A stretch of 64,000 nucleotides of DNA, taken from the NCBI GenBank assembly GCA_019414025.1, contig DXMU01000044.1, positions 19,501 to 83,500 on the forward strand, given 5' to 3'. Under the pieces are notes generated by a model that made no database searches, had not been told where the DNA came from, and saw nothing but the letters and a program-made list of their open reading frames with translations. This document shows, one piece after another, positions 1 to 9,004 of this stretch. The position numbers and the translations under genes are program-made. The DNA comes from Collinsella sp. GTDB lineage: Bacteria > Actinomycetota > Coriobacteriia > Coriobacteriales > Coriobacteriaceae. Every line of letters starts with the position of its first letter. Position 1 is the stretch's first letter.

Positions 1-1
1 T

Positions 2-169
2 TGGCAAGTAGATGGTCGGCTTTTGACCAGTTGGGCGGTTGGAGCAGCTTGCGGCGCAGTTTTGTGCCTGGCTATTGTTGATGTTGGGGTATTGAATATA
101 TTTGGCTGCCATTCGTCAGGTGAATTGTTGTTACGTTGCGATGACGGTTGGAACTGCCAGCGGATTTAG
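2..169 (+). CDS. possible C-terminal end of a truncated ORF
   Basis: Frame 2 is open from the window edge to a TAG at 167-169, giving 55 codons. It includes a hydrophobic stretch at about residues 9-30 that could be a final membrane segment. I do not recognise the family. Codon use is not strongly biased, and frame 1 is also open to position 81, so this may be chance. The upstream sequence would decide. Confidence 0.25.
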   Translation, partial: WQVDGRLLTSWAVGAACGAVLCLAIVDVGVLNIFGCHSSGELLLRCDDGWNCQRI

Positions 170-172
170 CGA

Positions 173-212
173 CAAAAAACAAAACAGCCCAGAGGACATA
201 GCCTCTGAGCTG
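173..212 (-). terminator. terminator of tRNA-Val
   Basis: Read on the minus strand, a CAGAGG/CCTCTG hairpin flanked by GCAGC/GCTG is followed by a run rich in T. It lies 8 nt beyond the CCA end of tRNA-Val. Confidence 0.7.
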
Positions 213-220
213 CGAACATT

Positions 221-295
221 TGGTGGGCGTTAGAAGATTTGAACTTCTGACCTCTTCCGTGTCAGGGAAGCGCTCTCCCCCTGAGCTAAACGCCC
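221..295 (-). tRNA. tRNA-Val (anticodon GAC)
   Basis: On the minus strand the sequence folds as a 75-nt tRNA. The acceptor GGGCGTT pairs with AACGCCC, the discriminator is A and the CCA end is encoded. The anticodon stem CTTCC/GGAAG encloses loop CTGACAC, giving anticodon GAC for valine. The T-arm has the normal GTTCAAATC core. Confidence 0.95.
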
Positions 296-324
296 GATCA
301 AGGGTGCGCAAGCGCGCAAGGGAT

Positions 325-353
325 AATATAACGGAGCCTGAACTCGGTGGCAA
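325..353 (-). promoter_or_regulatory. promoter of tRNA-Val
   Basis: Minus strand -35 TTGCCA (348-353), 17-bp spacer, -10 TATATT (325-330), about 30 nt upstream of the tRNA 5' end. The fit to a housekeeping sigma promoter is good. Confidence 0.7.
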
Positions 354-584
354 GAACATTTTTAAAAATCGCTTACATTGTGGAATTCGGGGGCTTTGTC
401 ATATCCATTTCAAAAGAGCCTGCTGCCGCGATTTGACTGTCGCATAATGCAAGGCCATTGCGGTATCGAGCTATGGAAAGACGTCTGCGGAATTGTCCTA
501 CCGATAAGCGGACAAGCCTCCAGCTGGTGCCTTCGCCGTGGTAAGGTAAGCCGAATTGTTTCCAGGCTGCTTCGAGGGAATGGA
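354..584. other. non-coding stretch with no clear feature
   Basis: Between the tRNA-Val promoter and the permease start I see no convincing gene, hairpin or repeat. An open frame extends upstream from the permease to 378, but it lacks a ribosome site and has unusual composition. It is probably leader sequence. Confidence 0.5.
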
Positions 585-1607
585 ATGAGCAAAGAGCGTG
601 TCGAGCAGGTCGAAGGCGCAGGGGCTTCGGTGCCGATGACCGATATATCGAACATTGATGTGCCCGAGGGCACCGATGAGCTCAGCCGTAGCACCCGCCG
701 CGCTTGGCGCGAGCGCCTGAACAGCGCTTCGACGCGCAAGATGATCACGGGCGTCTTGGCTACGCTGGTGGGCGGTTCGTTTTGGGGCTTCTCGGGCACC
801 AGCGCGAGCTTTCTGTTCGATACCTACCACGTCGACACCTTGTGGCTTATGAGCGTGCGTCAGATTCTCGCCGGTCTACTCTTTATGGCCGTGGTTGTTA
901 CGCGCGACCGCGAGCGCCTGATTAAGCTCTGGACCACACCCGCCGATCGCAAGCAGCTGCTGCTCTTTACCGCCTTTGGTCTGCTGTTCAACCAGTTTTG
1001 TTATCTTTCGGCCGTGCGCCTGACCAATGCCGGAACCGCGACGGTGCTCCAATGCCTGCAACTGGTCATCATTATGGGCTACACCTGCGTGATCGACCAT
1101 CGCATGCCTCGCGTGCGTGAGGCCGTTGGCATTGGGTTGGCCCTGGGCGGCACCTTTTTAATCGCTACCGGCGGCGACCCTACCAGTCTGAGCATATCGC
1201 CGCTTGGCCTGGTCGCAGGCCTTATGTGTGCGGTCAGCGCCACGTGTATGGCGGTGATTCCCGCCAAGATCCTGCCCGAATACGGCAGCCCCATCGTCAC
1301 GGGCTCGGCAATGCTCACGGCGGGCGTGGTCTCGTGCGTCTTCGTGCAGCCTTGGGCGCATATGCCGGCACTCGACGCTGCCGGCGTCGAGGCGCTCGCG
1401 GTATTCGTGGTTATCGGCTCGTTTTTTGCTTACATGCTCTATATGCAGGGCGTTAAGGACATCGGCTCGGTGCGTGCGAGCCTCATCGGAACTGTGGAGC
1501 CGGTTTCGGCGACCATCACCAGCGCCGTTATGCTGGGCACGGTGTTTTTGCCGACCGACCTTATCGGCTTTGCCATGATCATCGTGATGATGTTCCTCAC
1601 GGTGTAG
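585..1607 (+). CDS. EamA/DMT-family permease
   Basis: A 340-residue integral membrane protein of the drug/metabolite transporter superfamily. The N-terminal 55 residues are hydrophilic. About ten membrane segments follow in two EamA-type halves, with the glycine-rich start GGSFWGFSGTSASFLF of the first half. The substrate cannot be told from sequence; relatives export amino acids or other metabolites. The ATG at 585 is chosen because GAGGGA lies just upstream. The longer frame from 378 has no ribosome site. The protein ends abruptly at the last membrane segment, with no charged tail, which is slightly short for the family. It appears monocistronic. Confidence 0.88.
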   Translation: MSKERVEQVEGAGASVPMTDISNIDVPEGTDELSRSTRRAWRERLNSASTRKMITGVLATLVGGSFWGFSGTSASFLFDTYHVDTLWLMSVRQILAGLLFMAVVVTRDRERLIKLWTTPADRKQLLLFTAFGLLFNQFCYLSAVRLTNAGTATVLQCLQLVIIMGYTCVIDHRMPRVREAVGIGLALGGTFLIATGGDPTSLSISPLGLVAGLMCAVSATCMAVIPAKILPEYGSPIVTGSAMLTAGVVSCVFVQPWAHMPALDAAGVEALAVFVVIGSFFAYMLYMQGVKDIGSVRASLIGTVEPVSATITSAVMLGTVFLPTDLIGFAMIIVMMFLTV

Positions 1608-1756
1608 CTGGCGCCGCCGCCAAGACGGAAAAGGCGTTGTGCCACATTTTCGCCAATTGATGTCCGTGTCTGGAGTTTAGCTGTCGATGCTCAAAATGCC
1701 ATAAACTAGTAACGTTATGGACTTTTTCATTGCGACTCAATTGCGAGGATTTCTTT

Positions 1757-4087
1757 ATGGCTGGTAATCACTTTAAGGGCAGCGATAGCGGCCGTCCTGC
1801 AGTTCCGCCGCGTCCGAACGGGGCTGGTAAGGCCGGCACGCCGGGCGGCGCTGGGCAGGGCGGTTCCGGTAAGCGCGTGTCCCCGGGCGAGACGGCGATG
1901 TTTACCGCTCTGTACGAGCAGTCTCAAAAGGCAAAAAAGACCGGCCGTGCAAGAGGGAATGTCTTTGCGGGCGGTGCAACCTCCACGTCGCAGCCGAGCG
2001 GGGCCCCTTCGATACCTGCGAACAACGCAGGTGCTGCCAACGCCGCGAATACCGCCGGCAACGTTAATGCCGGCAAGGCCGCCAACAATACTCCCTCTGC
2101 CGGTGGCGCGGGGCTTACGGGTAACCTTGGCACGATTTACACCGGCGCCTCCGAGACTGGCACGTTCGCCCGCCTGGATGATAGCGGTGCCGAGTTTGCG
2201 GGCTCGGGTTCCAAGGAAGATTATTACGATTTTGGCTTGAACTACGGTAGCGACGCTTCGTCGAGTTCGACCTCTGACGGTCTGGTCCGTCATCGCCATC
2301 GCAAGGGCGAGCGCAAAAAGCGTCACACTGGCGCCATTATTGCCGCTGTAGTCGCGGTGCTTCTCGTTGCGCTTGGCGCAAGCGGCTTTATGCTGCTTAA
2401 CTCGGCAAAGACCGTAAAGAGCGAAGCGAAGGAGGCTGTCGAGATCGTCGGTGGCCTTAAGGACAAGGTCACGTCGGGCGATTTTTCGACGCTGCCTGAC
2501 GACGCGAAGAAGATTGATGAGCTCTGCGACAGCATGAAGGCGGAGACCTCGAGCCCGCTGTGGACGGCGGCTTCGTTTATCCCGGTGTATGGCAGCGACA
2601 TCAATGCTGCCCGCACCATGATCGACGCCCTGTCCGATGTCTCTAGCGGCGCGCTGATTCCCATGGCCGACAACCTCTCGCGGGCAACGCCCGGCAAGCT
2701 GTTCCAGGATGGCATGATTAACGTGTCCGCGCTGCAGGCGGTCGCCGATTCGCTTTCCAACAGCTCGAAGGTGTTCAAGAGCGCCAACGAAAAGATCCAG
2801 GGCATTGGCGATACTCATATTTCCCAGGTGACCGAGCTGGTCGATAAGGCCAAGGACGGCTTTGCCACCCTCAACGGTGCGGTTGACGCGGCGGAGAAGG
2901 TCGCCCCCGTCCTTCCCCAGATGCTCGGCGCCAACGGCCAGACGCGTCACTATCTTGTGCTCGCGATGAGCAACGTCGAGATTCGCGCCTGCGGTGGTTT
3001 CCCCGGTTCTCGTGGCGTGATGTCGGTAACCGATGGCAAGCTCGAGCTCGGCGATTTTGTCAAGGTCGACATGATGAAAGAGCCTTTGAGCCCGCTTCCC
3101 ATTACCGACGAAGAGGCAAACCTGTTCACGACCGGATGGGGCCTGACGGGATTCAACACGCTCGGATACACGATGGGCGACGTTACGATGACGCCCGATT
3201 TTCCGCGCGCGGCTCAGCTTGCCAGCGATATGCAAAAGGCCATTGTCGGAGATGACATCGACGGCGTATTTGCAGTCGATCCGGTATTTCTGCAGTATAT
3301 GCTCGGCATTGTAGGCGGCACGCAGCTTCCTGACGGTACCGTCGTCGACGGAAGCAACGCTGCAAAGGTGCTGCTGCACGATATTTATTGGAATTACCCG
3401 GTAGAGGAGCAGGACGCCATCTTTGCGGCGGTCGCCGGCTCGGCTTTCAACAAGATCGTGGACCAACTGGGCTCCAGCGATGTCACCAAGATTGCCGCTG
3501 CTATCGAAAAGGGTGCTTCCGAGGGCCGTATCCTGATGTATTCGAGAAACGATGACGAGGAAAAGGCCGCAAAGGCCCTTGGTATCTCCGGCGCTCTCCA
3601 AAACGATCCTTCGGAGGCTCCGATTCTGGGCGTCTACGTCAACAACTACAGCTACTCCAAGATGGATTGGTTCCTCGATAAGCGAACCAGCATCGATTCT
3701 GCTGTTGAAAATGCCGACGGTTCGACGACGTATCACGTGACCACCACGCTTAAGAACACCATGACCTCTCAGGAGAAGGCCGAGATGCCGGGCTATTTCC
3801 AGGGTCATAACGGCATAAGCCAGGATATCGACGACGAGGTTCTGAGGCTCTACCTCTATGCTCCCGCGGGAGGCAGCATTTCGGACATTAAGACTTCTGG
3901 CTCCGGTTCAATCGAGATGAATGAAGCGACGCATGATGGCCTGAAGGTTGCATGGGGCGGTGTCCACATGCTTCTGGGGCAAGATATAAAGGTCGAGTAC
4001 ACGGTTACGACTTCTAAGGACTCTGGGCACAAGGAGCTCCAGGTTCGTACCACGCCAACCGCTCAAACGTTCGAACAGGATAAGTAA
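1757..4087 (+). CDS. DUF4012 domain membrane-anchored protein
   Basis: A 776-residue protein with a low-complexity Gly/Ala/Asn-rich cytoplasmic N-terminus (about 1-130), a basic stretch, one membrane segment at about 192-214 and a large extracytoplasmic region matching the DUF4012 family of actinobacteria. The GGFPGSRGVMSVTDGK-type block near residue 415 is typical of that family. Its biochemical role is unknown; a wall or polysaccharide function is only inferred. ATG 1757 follows GCGAGGA at a proper distance, and an in-frame start 27 nt upstream has none. Its stop is 3 nt before glmM, so the two are probably cotranscribed, which fits an envelope role. Confidence 0.85.
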   Translation: MAGNHFKGSDSGRPAVPPRPNGAGKAGTPGGAGQGGSGKRVSPGETAMFTALYEQSQKAKKTGRARGNVFAGGATSTSQPSGAPSIPANNAGAANAANTAGNVNAGKAANNTPSAGGAGLTGNLGTIYTGASETGTFARLDDSGAEFAGSGSKEDYYDFGLNYGSDASSSSTSDGLVRHRHRKGERKKRHTGAIIAAVVAVLLVALGASGFMLLNSAKTVKSEAKEAVEIVGGLKDKVTSGDFSTLPDDAKKIDELCDSMKAETSSPLWTAASFIPVYGSDINAARTMIDALSDVSSGALIPMADNLSRATPGKLFQDGMINVSALQAVADSLSNSSKVFKSANEKIQGIGDTHISQVTELVDKAKDGFATLNGAVDAAEKVAPVLPQMLGANGQTRHYLVLAMSNVEIRACGGFPGSRGVMSVTDGKLELGDFVKVDMMKEPLSPLPITDEEANLFTTGWGLTGFNTLGYTMGDVTMTPDFPRAAQLASDMQKAIVGDDIDGVFAVDPVFLQYMLGIVGGTQLPDGTVVDGSNAAKVLLHDIYWNYPVEEQDAIFAAVAGSAFNKIVDQLGSSDVTKIAAAIEKGASEGRILMYSRNDDEEKAAKALGISGALQNDPSEAPILGVYVNNYSYSKMDWFLDKRTSIDSAVENADGSTTYHVTTTLKNTMTSQEKAEMPGYFQGHNGISQDIDDEVLRLYLYAPAGGSISDIKTSGSGSIEMNEATHDGLKVAWGGVHMLLGQDIKVEYTVTTSKDSGHKELQVRTTPTAQTFEQDK

Positions 4088-4090
4088 GAT

Positions 4091-5422
4091 ATGAAGTACT
4101 TTGGCACCGACGGCTTTCGCGGCGAGGCCAACGTTGGGCTGACGGTAGAGCACGCTTATAAGATTGGCCGTTTTGTGGGCTGGTATTACGGCGCCAACCG
4201 CAGTGCTAAGGCGCGCGTTATCGTGGGCAAGGACACACGTCGCTCGAGTTATATGTTCGAGGCGGCGCTGGTGAGCGGTCTGGTCGCGAGCGGTGCGGAC
4301 GCCTATATGCTGCACGTGATCCCGACGCCGGGCGTGGCGCATCAGACCGTGGAGGGCTGCTTCGATTGCGGCATCATGATCAGCGCGAGCCACAACCCGT
4401 TTTGCGATAACGGCATTAAGCTCGTCAACAGCGACGGTTTTAAGATGGACGAGGACGTACTGGAGCTTATCGAGGACTACATCGATGGCAAGAGCGAGGT
4501 GCCGCTGGCCACGGGCAACCACATCGGCGCCACGGTGGACTACATGCAGGGCCGCAACCGCTACATCGCCTCGCTCATCGCGAGTGCGAATTTTTCGCTG
4601 CAGGGCGTCAAGATTGGCCTGGACTGTGCCAACGGCTCGGCGTCCTCGGTTGCCAAACCGGTGTTTGACGCATTGGGCGCCGACGTGCGCGTGATCAATG
4701 CCGCGCCCGACGGCTTTAACATTAACGTTGACTGCGGTTCCACGCATATGGAGCGCCTGCAGCGTCACGTGGTTGAGCAGGGCCTGGACGTGGGCTTTGC
4801 CTATGATGGCGATGCCGATCGCTGCCTGGCAGTGGACGAGCGCGGCCGCGTGGTCGACGGCGACCAGATTCTGTATGTGTGCGGCGTGTATCTAAACAAG
4901 CACGGTCGCCTTTCGGGCGGTACCGTGGTGCCGACGATCGCCAGCAACTTTGGCCTGATCAAGTCGCTGGAACTTGCCGGCCTGAGTGCCGTGACCAGCG
5001 GCGTGGGCGACCGTCATGTGTATGCCAAGATGCGCGAGGGCGGTTACAGCCTGGGCGGCGAGCAGACGGGCCACACGATTTTTGGCGATATCGAGCGCAC
5101 GGGCGACGGCATCATGACGTCGCTGCGCGTGATGGAAGTGATTCGCGCCGAGCGCGAGACGCTCTCGCAGCTCACGGCGCCGTGCAAGCTGCTGCCGCAG
5201 GCGCAGGTGGCCGTGCGTGTGGCGGACAAGGATGCCGCGCTCGATAGCATGGGCGTGCAGAATGCGATCGCCGAGGCCGAGGCATCGCTGGCGGGCGAGG
5301 GCCGCGTGCTCGTGCGCAAGAGCGGAACCGAGTCGGTTATCCGCGTGCTGGCCGAGGCGCCCGACCAAGCATCCGCCGATGCCGCCATGAAGCGCATCGC
5401 CAACGCGCTCGAGGCTTTATAG
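4091..5422 (+). CDS. glmM: phosphoglucosamine mutase
   Basis: GlmM interconverts glucosamine-6-phosphate and glucosamine-1-phosphate for UDP-GlcNAc and peptidoglycan synthesis in the cytoplasm. The 443-residue protein starts MKYFGTDGFRG, as the family does. It has the phosphoserine loop ISASHNP (Ser100), the metal-binding DGDADR (239-244), the sugar loop GGEQTGH and a C-terminal phosphate-binding loop with RKSGTES. Length is normal. It starts 3 nt after the DUF4012 gene and is probably translated from the same mRNA. A hairpin repeat begins at its stop codon. Confidence 0.96.
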   Translation: MKYFGTDGFRGEANVGLTVEHAYKIGRFVGWYYGANRSAKARVIVGKDTRRSSYMFEAALVSGLVASGADAYMLHVIPTPGVAHQTVEGCFDCGIMISASHNPFCDNGIKLVNSDGFKMDEDVLELIEDYIDGKSEVPLATGNHIGATVDYMQGRNRYIASLIASANFSLQGVKIGLDCANGSASSVAKPVFDALGADVRVINAAPDGFNINVDCGSTHMERLQRHVVEQGLDVGFAYDGDADRCLAVDERGRVVDGDQILYVCGVYLNKHGRLSGGTVVPTIASNFGLIKSLELAGLSAVTSGVGDRHVYAKMREGGYSLGGEQTGHTIFGDIERTGDGIMTSLRVMEVIRAERETLSQLTAPCKLLPQAQVAVRVADKDAALDSMGVQNAIAEAEASLAGEGRVLVRKSGTESVIRVLAEAPDQASADAAMKRIANALEAL

Positions 5423-5462
5423 TTACGCGGTTTTACCAAACCGCGTAACTGCTCGACGCTGC
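5423..5462 (+). repeat. stop-proximal hairpin repeat with GCTCGACGCTGC tail
   Basis: A perfect 11-bp hairpin (5423-5433 with 5438-5448, loop TACC) begins right after the glmM stop and is followed by GCTCGACGCTGC. The same arrangement, with a different stem, follows htpG at the other end of the window, so this is a repeat family. It could end transcription, but there is no U-tract. Confidence 0.75.
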
Positions 5463-5560
5463 AAACGGCCCCAAGCGGCAATCTGACGTTCAATTTCAAG
5501 GGCGCGACCAGAAGGTCAGCGCCCTTTCATTTCACGTCACCTTGCTCGCTTGGGGCCGTT
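5463..5560. repeat. 98-bp nested palindrome
   Basis: Three nested arm pairs are visible. The outer pair is AACGGCCCCAAGCG with CGCTTGGGGCCGTT, the middle pair TGACGT with ACGTCA, and the inner pair AAGGGCGC with GCGCCCTT, closed by GACC/GGTC. There is no coding potential. It looks like a REP/MITE-type intergenic element. Confidence 0.75.
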
Positions 5561-5624
5561 TTCGCTGACGTTGCCAAGACATTAGCGTCAACGAACTAGT
5601 CATTGGGTACCTAGTTATTGGGTG

Positions 5625-5664
5625 AAAAAAGGGGACGCCGCGGATTGGTTCCGCGGCGTCCCCT
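5625..5664 (-). terminator. terminator of the M32 carboxypeptidase gene
   Basis: A perfect 13-bp GC-rich stem (5631-5643 with 5651-5663) is followed on the minus strand by six T. It lies 25 nt past the stop codon. Confidence 0.9.
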
Positions 5665-5688
5665 TTGCGTTGGCGTGTCGGTTATGCC

Positions 5689-7263
5689 TTACAGCTCGTA
5701 GAGCGTGGTGAACTTGTCCTGCAGGTAGCTGCAGTAGTAGCGGGCATCGAACGCCATGCCGCACGCGCCCTTGATGAGTTCCGGCGCGTCCTTGGCGCGG
5801 CCCCACTGCCAAATGTGCTCGCCCAGCCAGGCGCGGACGGGCGCCAGATCGCCGCTTGCGCAGGCGCCGGTAAGGTCGACACCGTCGCGGCACATGGCCG
5901 GCACAAACATGGCATCGTAGGCGCTGCCCAGAGCATAGGTGGGGAAGTAACCAAACGAGCCGCCGCTCCAGTGCGTATCCTGCAGGCAGCCATGCGTGTC
6001 GTCGGGAACCGGAATGCCAAGGTACTCGTCCATAAAGCGGTTCCAAAGCGCGGGGATATCCTTGGCCGTGGCCTCGCTGGCAAACAGCATGCGCTCAATC
6101 TCGTAGCGCACCATAACGTGCAGAGGGTAGGTGAGCTCGTCGGCCTCGGTGCGGATCAGCGACGGCTGCGCGATGTTCACCGCGTGGTAGAGCGCGTCCT
6201 CGTCCACGTTGCCGTAGACCTCGGGCGCGTGACGGCGCAGCACCTCGAGCAGCGGGCCCATAAAGGCGAGGCTGCGGCCCACGGTGTTCTCAAAGAATCG
6301 GCTCTGGCTCTCGTGGATGCCCATGGAGGTACCGCCCTCAAGACACGTGCGCGCGTAAGCGGGGTTCACGCCCAGCTCATACATGGCGTGGCCGGCCTCG
6401 TGGATGATGCTGTAGACGTTGGAGATGCAATCGTCCTCGTGGATATGCGTGGCGATACGCGCGTCGCCCACCGAGAAGCCTTCGCTAAACGGATGCTCGG
6501 TAAAGGCGAGCGTGGTGTCGTCCAGGTCCAGGCCCACAAGCTTCATCAGGTCAAAGCTCATGGCACGCTGGGCAGCCTCGGGCACATGCGCGTGCAAAAA
6601 GTCGGCTGCGGGTTGCTGGCCGCGCTCACCGATGGCATGCACGAGCGGCACGACGGTGGCCTTGACCTCATCGCAAAACGCGTCGAAGCTCTCGGTGGAA
6701 AGGCCACGCTCGTACTGGTCGAGCCATACATCGTACGGGTCACGCTTGGGGTCCATGAGCTCAGCTTGATGCTTAAGCTGACCGACGATCTTGTCGACAT
6801 AGGGCTCAAAGCTCGCCCAGTCGTTGGCTGCCTTGGCTTTGTGCCATACGGCATCGGCCTCGCAGGTGAGCCTGGTCCAGGCCTCGGCCTCCTCGGTGGG
6901 GATGGCGCCGGCCTCGCGCTGGTCGCGGCCGAGCACGCGGATCTCGTCGAGCAGCTGCGGGTCGTCGATCTTTCCGCCCACAACCGTCTCGTGCGCCAGC
7001 GAACGCACGAGCTCAACGGACTTCTCGCTGGTCAGGAGCTTATGATGCTCGCCGGCAAGCGTACCCATGGCATCGGCGCGGGCCACGGCACCGTTGGCGG
7101 GGGCGATGGTTGCGCCGTCAAACTCAGCGATCTTGAGCAGGTACTCGCGGGTCCACAGCTTTCCCTCGAGCTTACGGAACTTCTTGACGGCCTTTTCGGC
7201 CTTGATGCCCTTGGCGGCTTTTGCCACGGCGGCTTTGGCCTTCTTATCGAGCTTCTTTCCCAT
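5689..7263 (-). CDS. M32-family carboxypeptidase (thermostable carboxypeptidase 1-like)
   Basis: A cytoplasmic zinc metallo-carboxypeptidase that removes C-terminal residues from peptides. The 524-residue protein carries the zinc-binding HEAGH at about 288-292, followed by the GTSMGIHESQSRFFEN block that supplies the third ligand and the M32 family signature. Length is usual. ATG 7263 is chosen because AAGGA lies 9 nt upstream and the protein then begins with a Lys/Ala-rich helix; an upstream in-frame ATG at 7308 lacks a ribosome site. It is a single gene with its own terminator and diverges from the pheST leader. Confidence 0.93.
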   Translation of the reverse strand: MGKKLDKKAKAAVAKAAKGIKAEKAVKKFRKLEGKLWTREYLLKIAEFDGATIAPANGAVARADAMGTLAGEHHKLLTSEKSVELVRSLAHETVVGGKIDDPQLLDEIRVLGRDQREAGAIPTEEAEAWTRLTCEADAVWHKAKAANDWASFEPYVDKIVGQLKHQAELMDPKRDPYDVWLDQYERGLSTESFDAFCDEVKATVVPLVHAIGERGQQPAADFLHAHVPEAAQRAMSFDLMKLVGLDLDDTTLAFTEHPFSEGFSVGDARIATHIHEDDCISNVYSIIHEAGHAMYELGVNPAYARTCLEGGTSMGIHESQSRFFENTVGRSLAFMGPLLEVLRRHAPEVYGNVDEDALYHAVNIAQPSLIRTEADELTYPLHVMVRYEIERMLFASEATAKDIPALWNRFMDEYLGIPVPDDTHGCLQDTHWSGGSFGYFPTYALGSAYDAMFVPAMCRDGVDLTGACASGDLAPVRAWLGEHIWQWGRAKDAPELIKGACGMAFDARYYCSYLQDKFTTLYEL

Positions 7264-7394
7264 ACCATATCCTTGATCTCGCAGGCCGCCCGTCGCACGC
7301 GGCGGCACGGCCAGTTTGCACAGCTACCTGCCTTGTACCCAGCGCGAACAAAACGGAACGCGGCGATGCGCGCGCAGAATGTGTTATCCTATAG

Positions 7395-7685
7395 CCCAAT
7401 GCGTTGACGGAGAGGGTTTTGCCCGCCGCGTCGCCGGCAAGAGAGGGAAGGTCATGGGCTGCAAGCCTTCCTGCGGTGGCAAGGGCCAAGCGTTCACTCC
7501 CGAGCAGCGACCTCAACGGGCGCGCGGCCAGTGGCGGCGAAGCCCCAGTAGGGAAGCCGTGAGCCTCGCGACAAGGGGCGCAGAGTGGGCACGGCGGGCC
7601 AGACATCCGCCGGGTCAAACAAGGTGGTACCGCGGAATTCAACCGTCCTTGGGCAATGCACATGCCCGAGGCGGTTTTTTGTTAC
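7395..7685 (+). promoter_or_regulatory. T-box leader of pheST
   Basis: A tRNA-sensing riboswitch that allows pheS-pheT transcription when uncharged tRNA-Phe accumulates. The conserved T-box sequence GGTGGTACCGCGG is at 7623-7635, with TGGT able to pair with the tRNA end. It is followed by a terminator whose arms CCGTCCTTGGGCA and TGCCCGAGGCGG precede six T (7643-7680). A TTC triplet at 7493-7495 in the 3' side of stem I is the likely phenylalanine specifier. The 5' boundary is approximate. Confidence 0.9.
7641..7681 (+). terminator. T-box regulated terminator
   Basis: A GC-rich stem (CCGTCCTTGGGCA with TGCCCGAGGCGG) followed by TTTTTT. It overlaps the antiterminator half of the T-box, so it forms only when charged tRNA-Phe fails to stabilise the antiterminator. 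Confidence 0.85.
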
Positions 7686-7766
7686 CGAACCGGGCCGCGT
7701 TTTCGCAACGTCAGACGGTGGCAGCCGCCTCGGCAAGCGGGGAGCGCGAGAGACGAAAGGGAAGAC

Positions 7767-8843
7767 ATGAGTCTGATTGATGATCTGGTCAAACTCGAGG
7801 AAGGGGCCAAGGAGCTCGTCGCAGGCGCCGACGACGCCGCAAAGCTCGAGGCCGCGCGCGTTGAGCTGCTCGGCCGCAAGGGCCGCATCACCGGCCTGAT
7901 GCGCATGATGGGCAAGCTCGCCCCCGAGGATCGTCCCGTGATGGGCAAGCGCGCCAACGAGATGCGCCAGCTGATCGAGGGAATGCTCGACGAGCGCACC
8001 ACCGAGATGAAGGCCGCCGCACTTAAGCACGCGCTCGAGCACGAGGCCGTCGATATCACGCTGCCGGGCATTCGCCCGCAGATCGGTCACCAGCACCTGA
8101 TTAAGCAGATCATCGAGGAGGCCGAGGACATCTTCTGCGGCATCGGCTACACCGTCGAGTCCGGCCCCATGGTCGACACCTCCTACTACAACTTCACCGC
8201 GCTCAACGCCCCCATGGATCACCCGAGCCGCTCGGCCCGCGACACGTTCTACGTGGTCGACAACAATCCCGGCAGCGTCGCGCACCCCGAGGCTCACGCC
8301 CACGGCGAGTCCGACGTGCTGCTGCGCACCCAGACCTCGGGCGTGCAGATCCACACCATGGAGTCGCAAAAGCCGCCCATCTACATGATCTGCCCGGGCA
8401 CCGTCTACCGCCCCGACACGGCCGACGCCTGCCACCTGCCGCAGTTCAACCAGATCGAGGGCCTGGTCGTCGACGAGGGCATCACCTTTGGCGATCTTAA
8501 GGGCACGCTCGACTACTTTGTTAAGTGCATGTTTGGCGAGGACCGCAAGACGCGCTACCGCCCGCACTTCTTCCCCTTCACCGAGCCCAGCTGCGAGGTG
8601 GACGTGAGCTGCCACGTGTGCGGCGGCAAGGGCTGCAACTTCTGCAAGCACAGCGGCTGGATCGAAATCCTGGGCTGCGGCATGGTCGACCCCAACGTCC
8701 TCATCAACTGCGGCATCGACCCCGAGAAGTACACCGGCTTCGCCTTTGGCATTGGCGCCGAGCGCGTCGCGGCCCTGCGCTACGACTTGCCCGACCTGCG
8801 AACGCTCATGACGGGCGATATGCGCTTCTTAAATCAGTTCTAG
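7767..8843 (+). CDS. pheS: phenylalanyl-tRNA synthetase alpha subunit
   Basis: The catalytic subunit of the heterotetrameric PheRS, which charges tRNA-Phe. The 358-residue protein has the N-terminal coiled-coil tRNA-binding arm (about 1-90) and the class II core with motif 2 (FRPDTADACHLPQFNQIEG-like region near 215-235) and motif 3 near the C-terminus (GFAFGIGAERVAALRY). ATG 7767 follows AAAGGGAAG; the longer frame from 7656 would run into the T-box terminator. It is transcribed from the T-box leader and followed, after a 161-nt palindromic spacer, by pheT. Confidence 0.96.
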   Translation: MSLIDDLVKLEEGAKELVAGADDAAKLEAARVELLGRKGRITGLMRMMGKLAPEDRPVMGKRANEMRQLIEGMLDERTTEMKAAALKHALEHEAVDITLPGIRPQIGHQHLIKQIIEEAEDIFCGIGYTVESGPMVDTSYYNFTALNAPMDHPSRSARDTFYVVDNNPGSVAHPEAHAHGESDVLLRTQTSGVQIHTMESQKPPIYMICPGTVYRPDTADACHLPQFNQIEGLVVDEGITFGDLKGTLDYFVKCMFGEDRKTRYRPHFFPFTEPSCEVDVSCHVCGGKGCNFCKHSGWIEILGCGMVDPNVLINCGIDPEKYTGFAFGIGAERVAALRYDLPDLRTLMTGDMRFLNQF

Positions 8844-8854
8844 GCCCGGCGGCT

Positions 8855-8944
8855 TTCCCAAGCACCGCACCTTGCCTTTCAATCGTCGGTTGCGTACCTA
8901 AGTACGCGGCCCTCCTCTTTCAAGGCAATCTGCGGCACTTGGAA
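8855..8944. repeat. imperfect palindrome between pheS and pheT
   Basis: The arms around 8855-8876 and 8924-8944 are complementary with small bulges. A second perfect hairpin, GCGTAC/GTACGC, lies inside (8892-8907). No gene is present. In an mRNA this would be a strong structure between the two synthetase cistrons. Confidence 0.65.
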
Positions 8945-9004
8945 AACCCGTCTCCGTTGCAGTTTTTTGGCTCAAAGCCGCATTTATGAAAGGAGACCAG
9001 TTAG

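Noticed and set aside
378..584. N-terminal extension of the DMT permease
   Set aside because: The extra 69 residues have no ribosome site and odd composition, while ATG 585 has a good one.
1727..3808. 693-aa open frame on the minus strand opposite the DUF4012 gene
   Set aside because: It is the antisense shadow of a GC-biased gene. It has no ribosome site, no recognisable domain and a His/Arg/Leu-rich composition typical of such shadows.
5665..7407. 580-aa plus-strand open frame opposite the M32 gene
   Set aside because: It begins inside the terminator region, has no ribosome site and is opposite a protein with a complete zinc protease motif.
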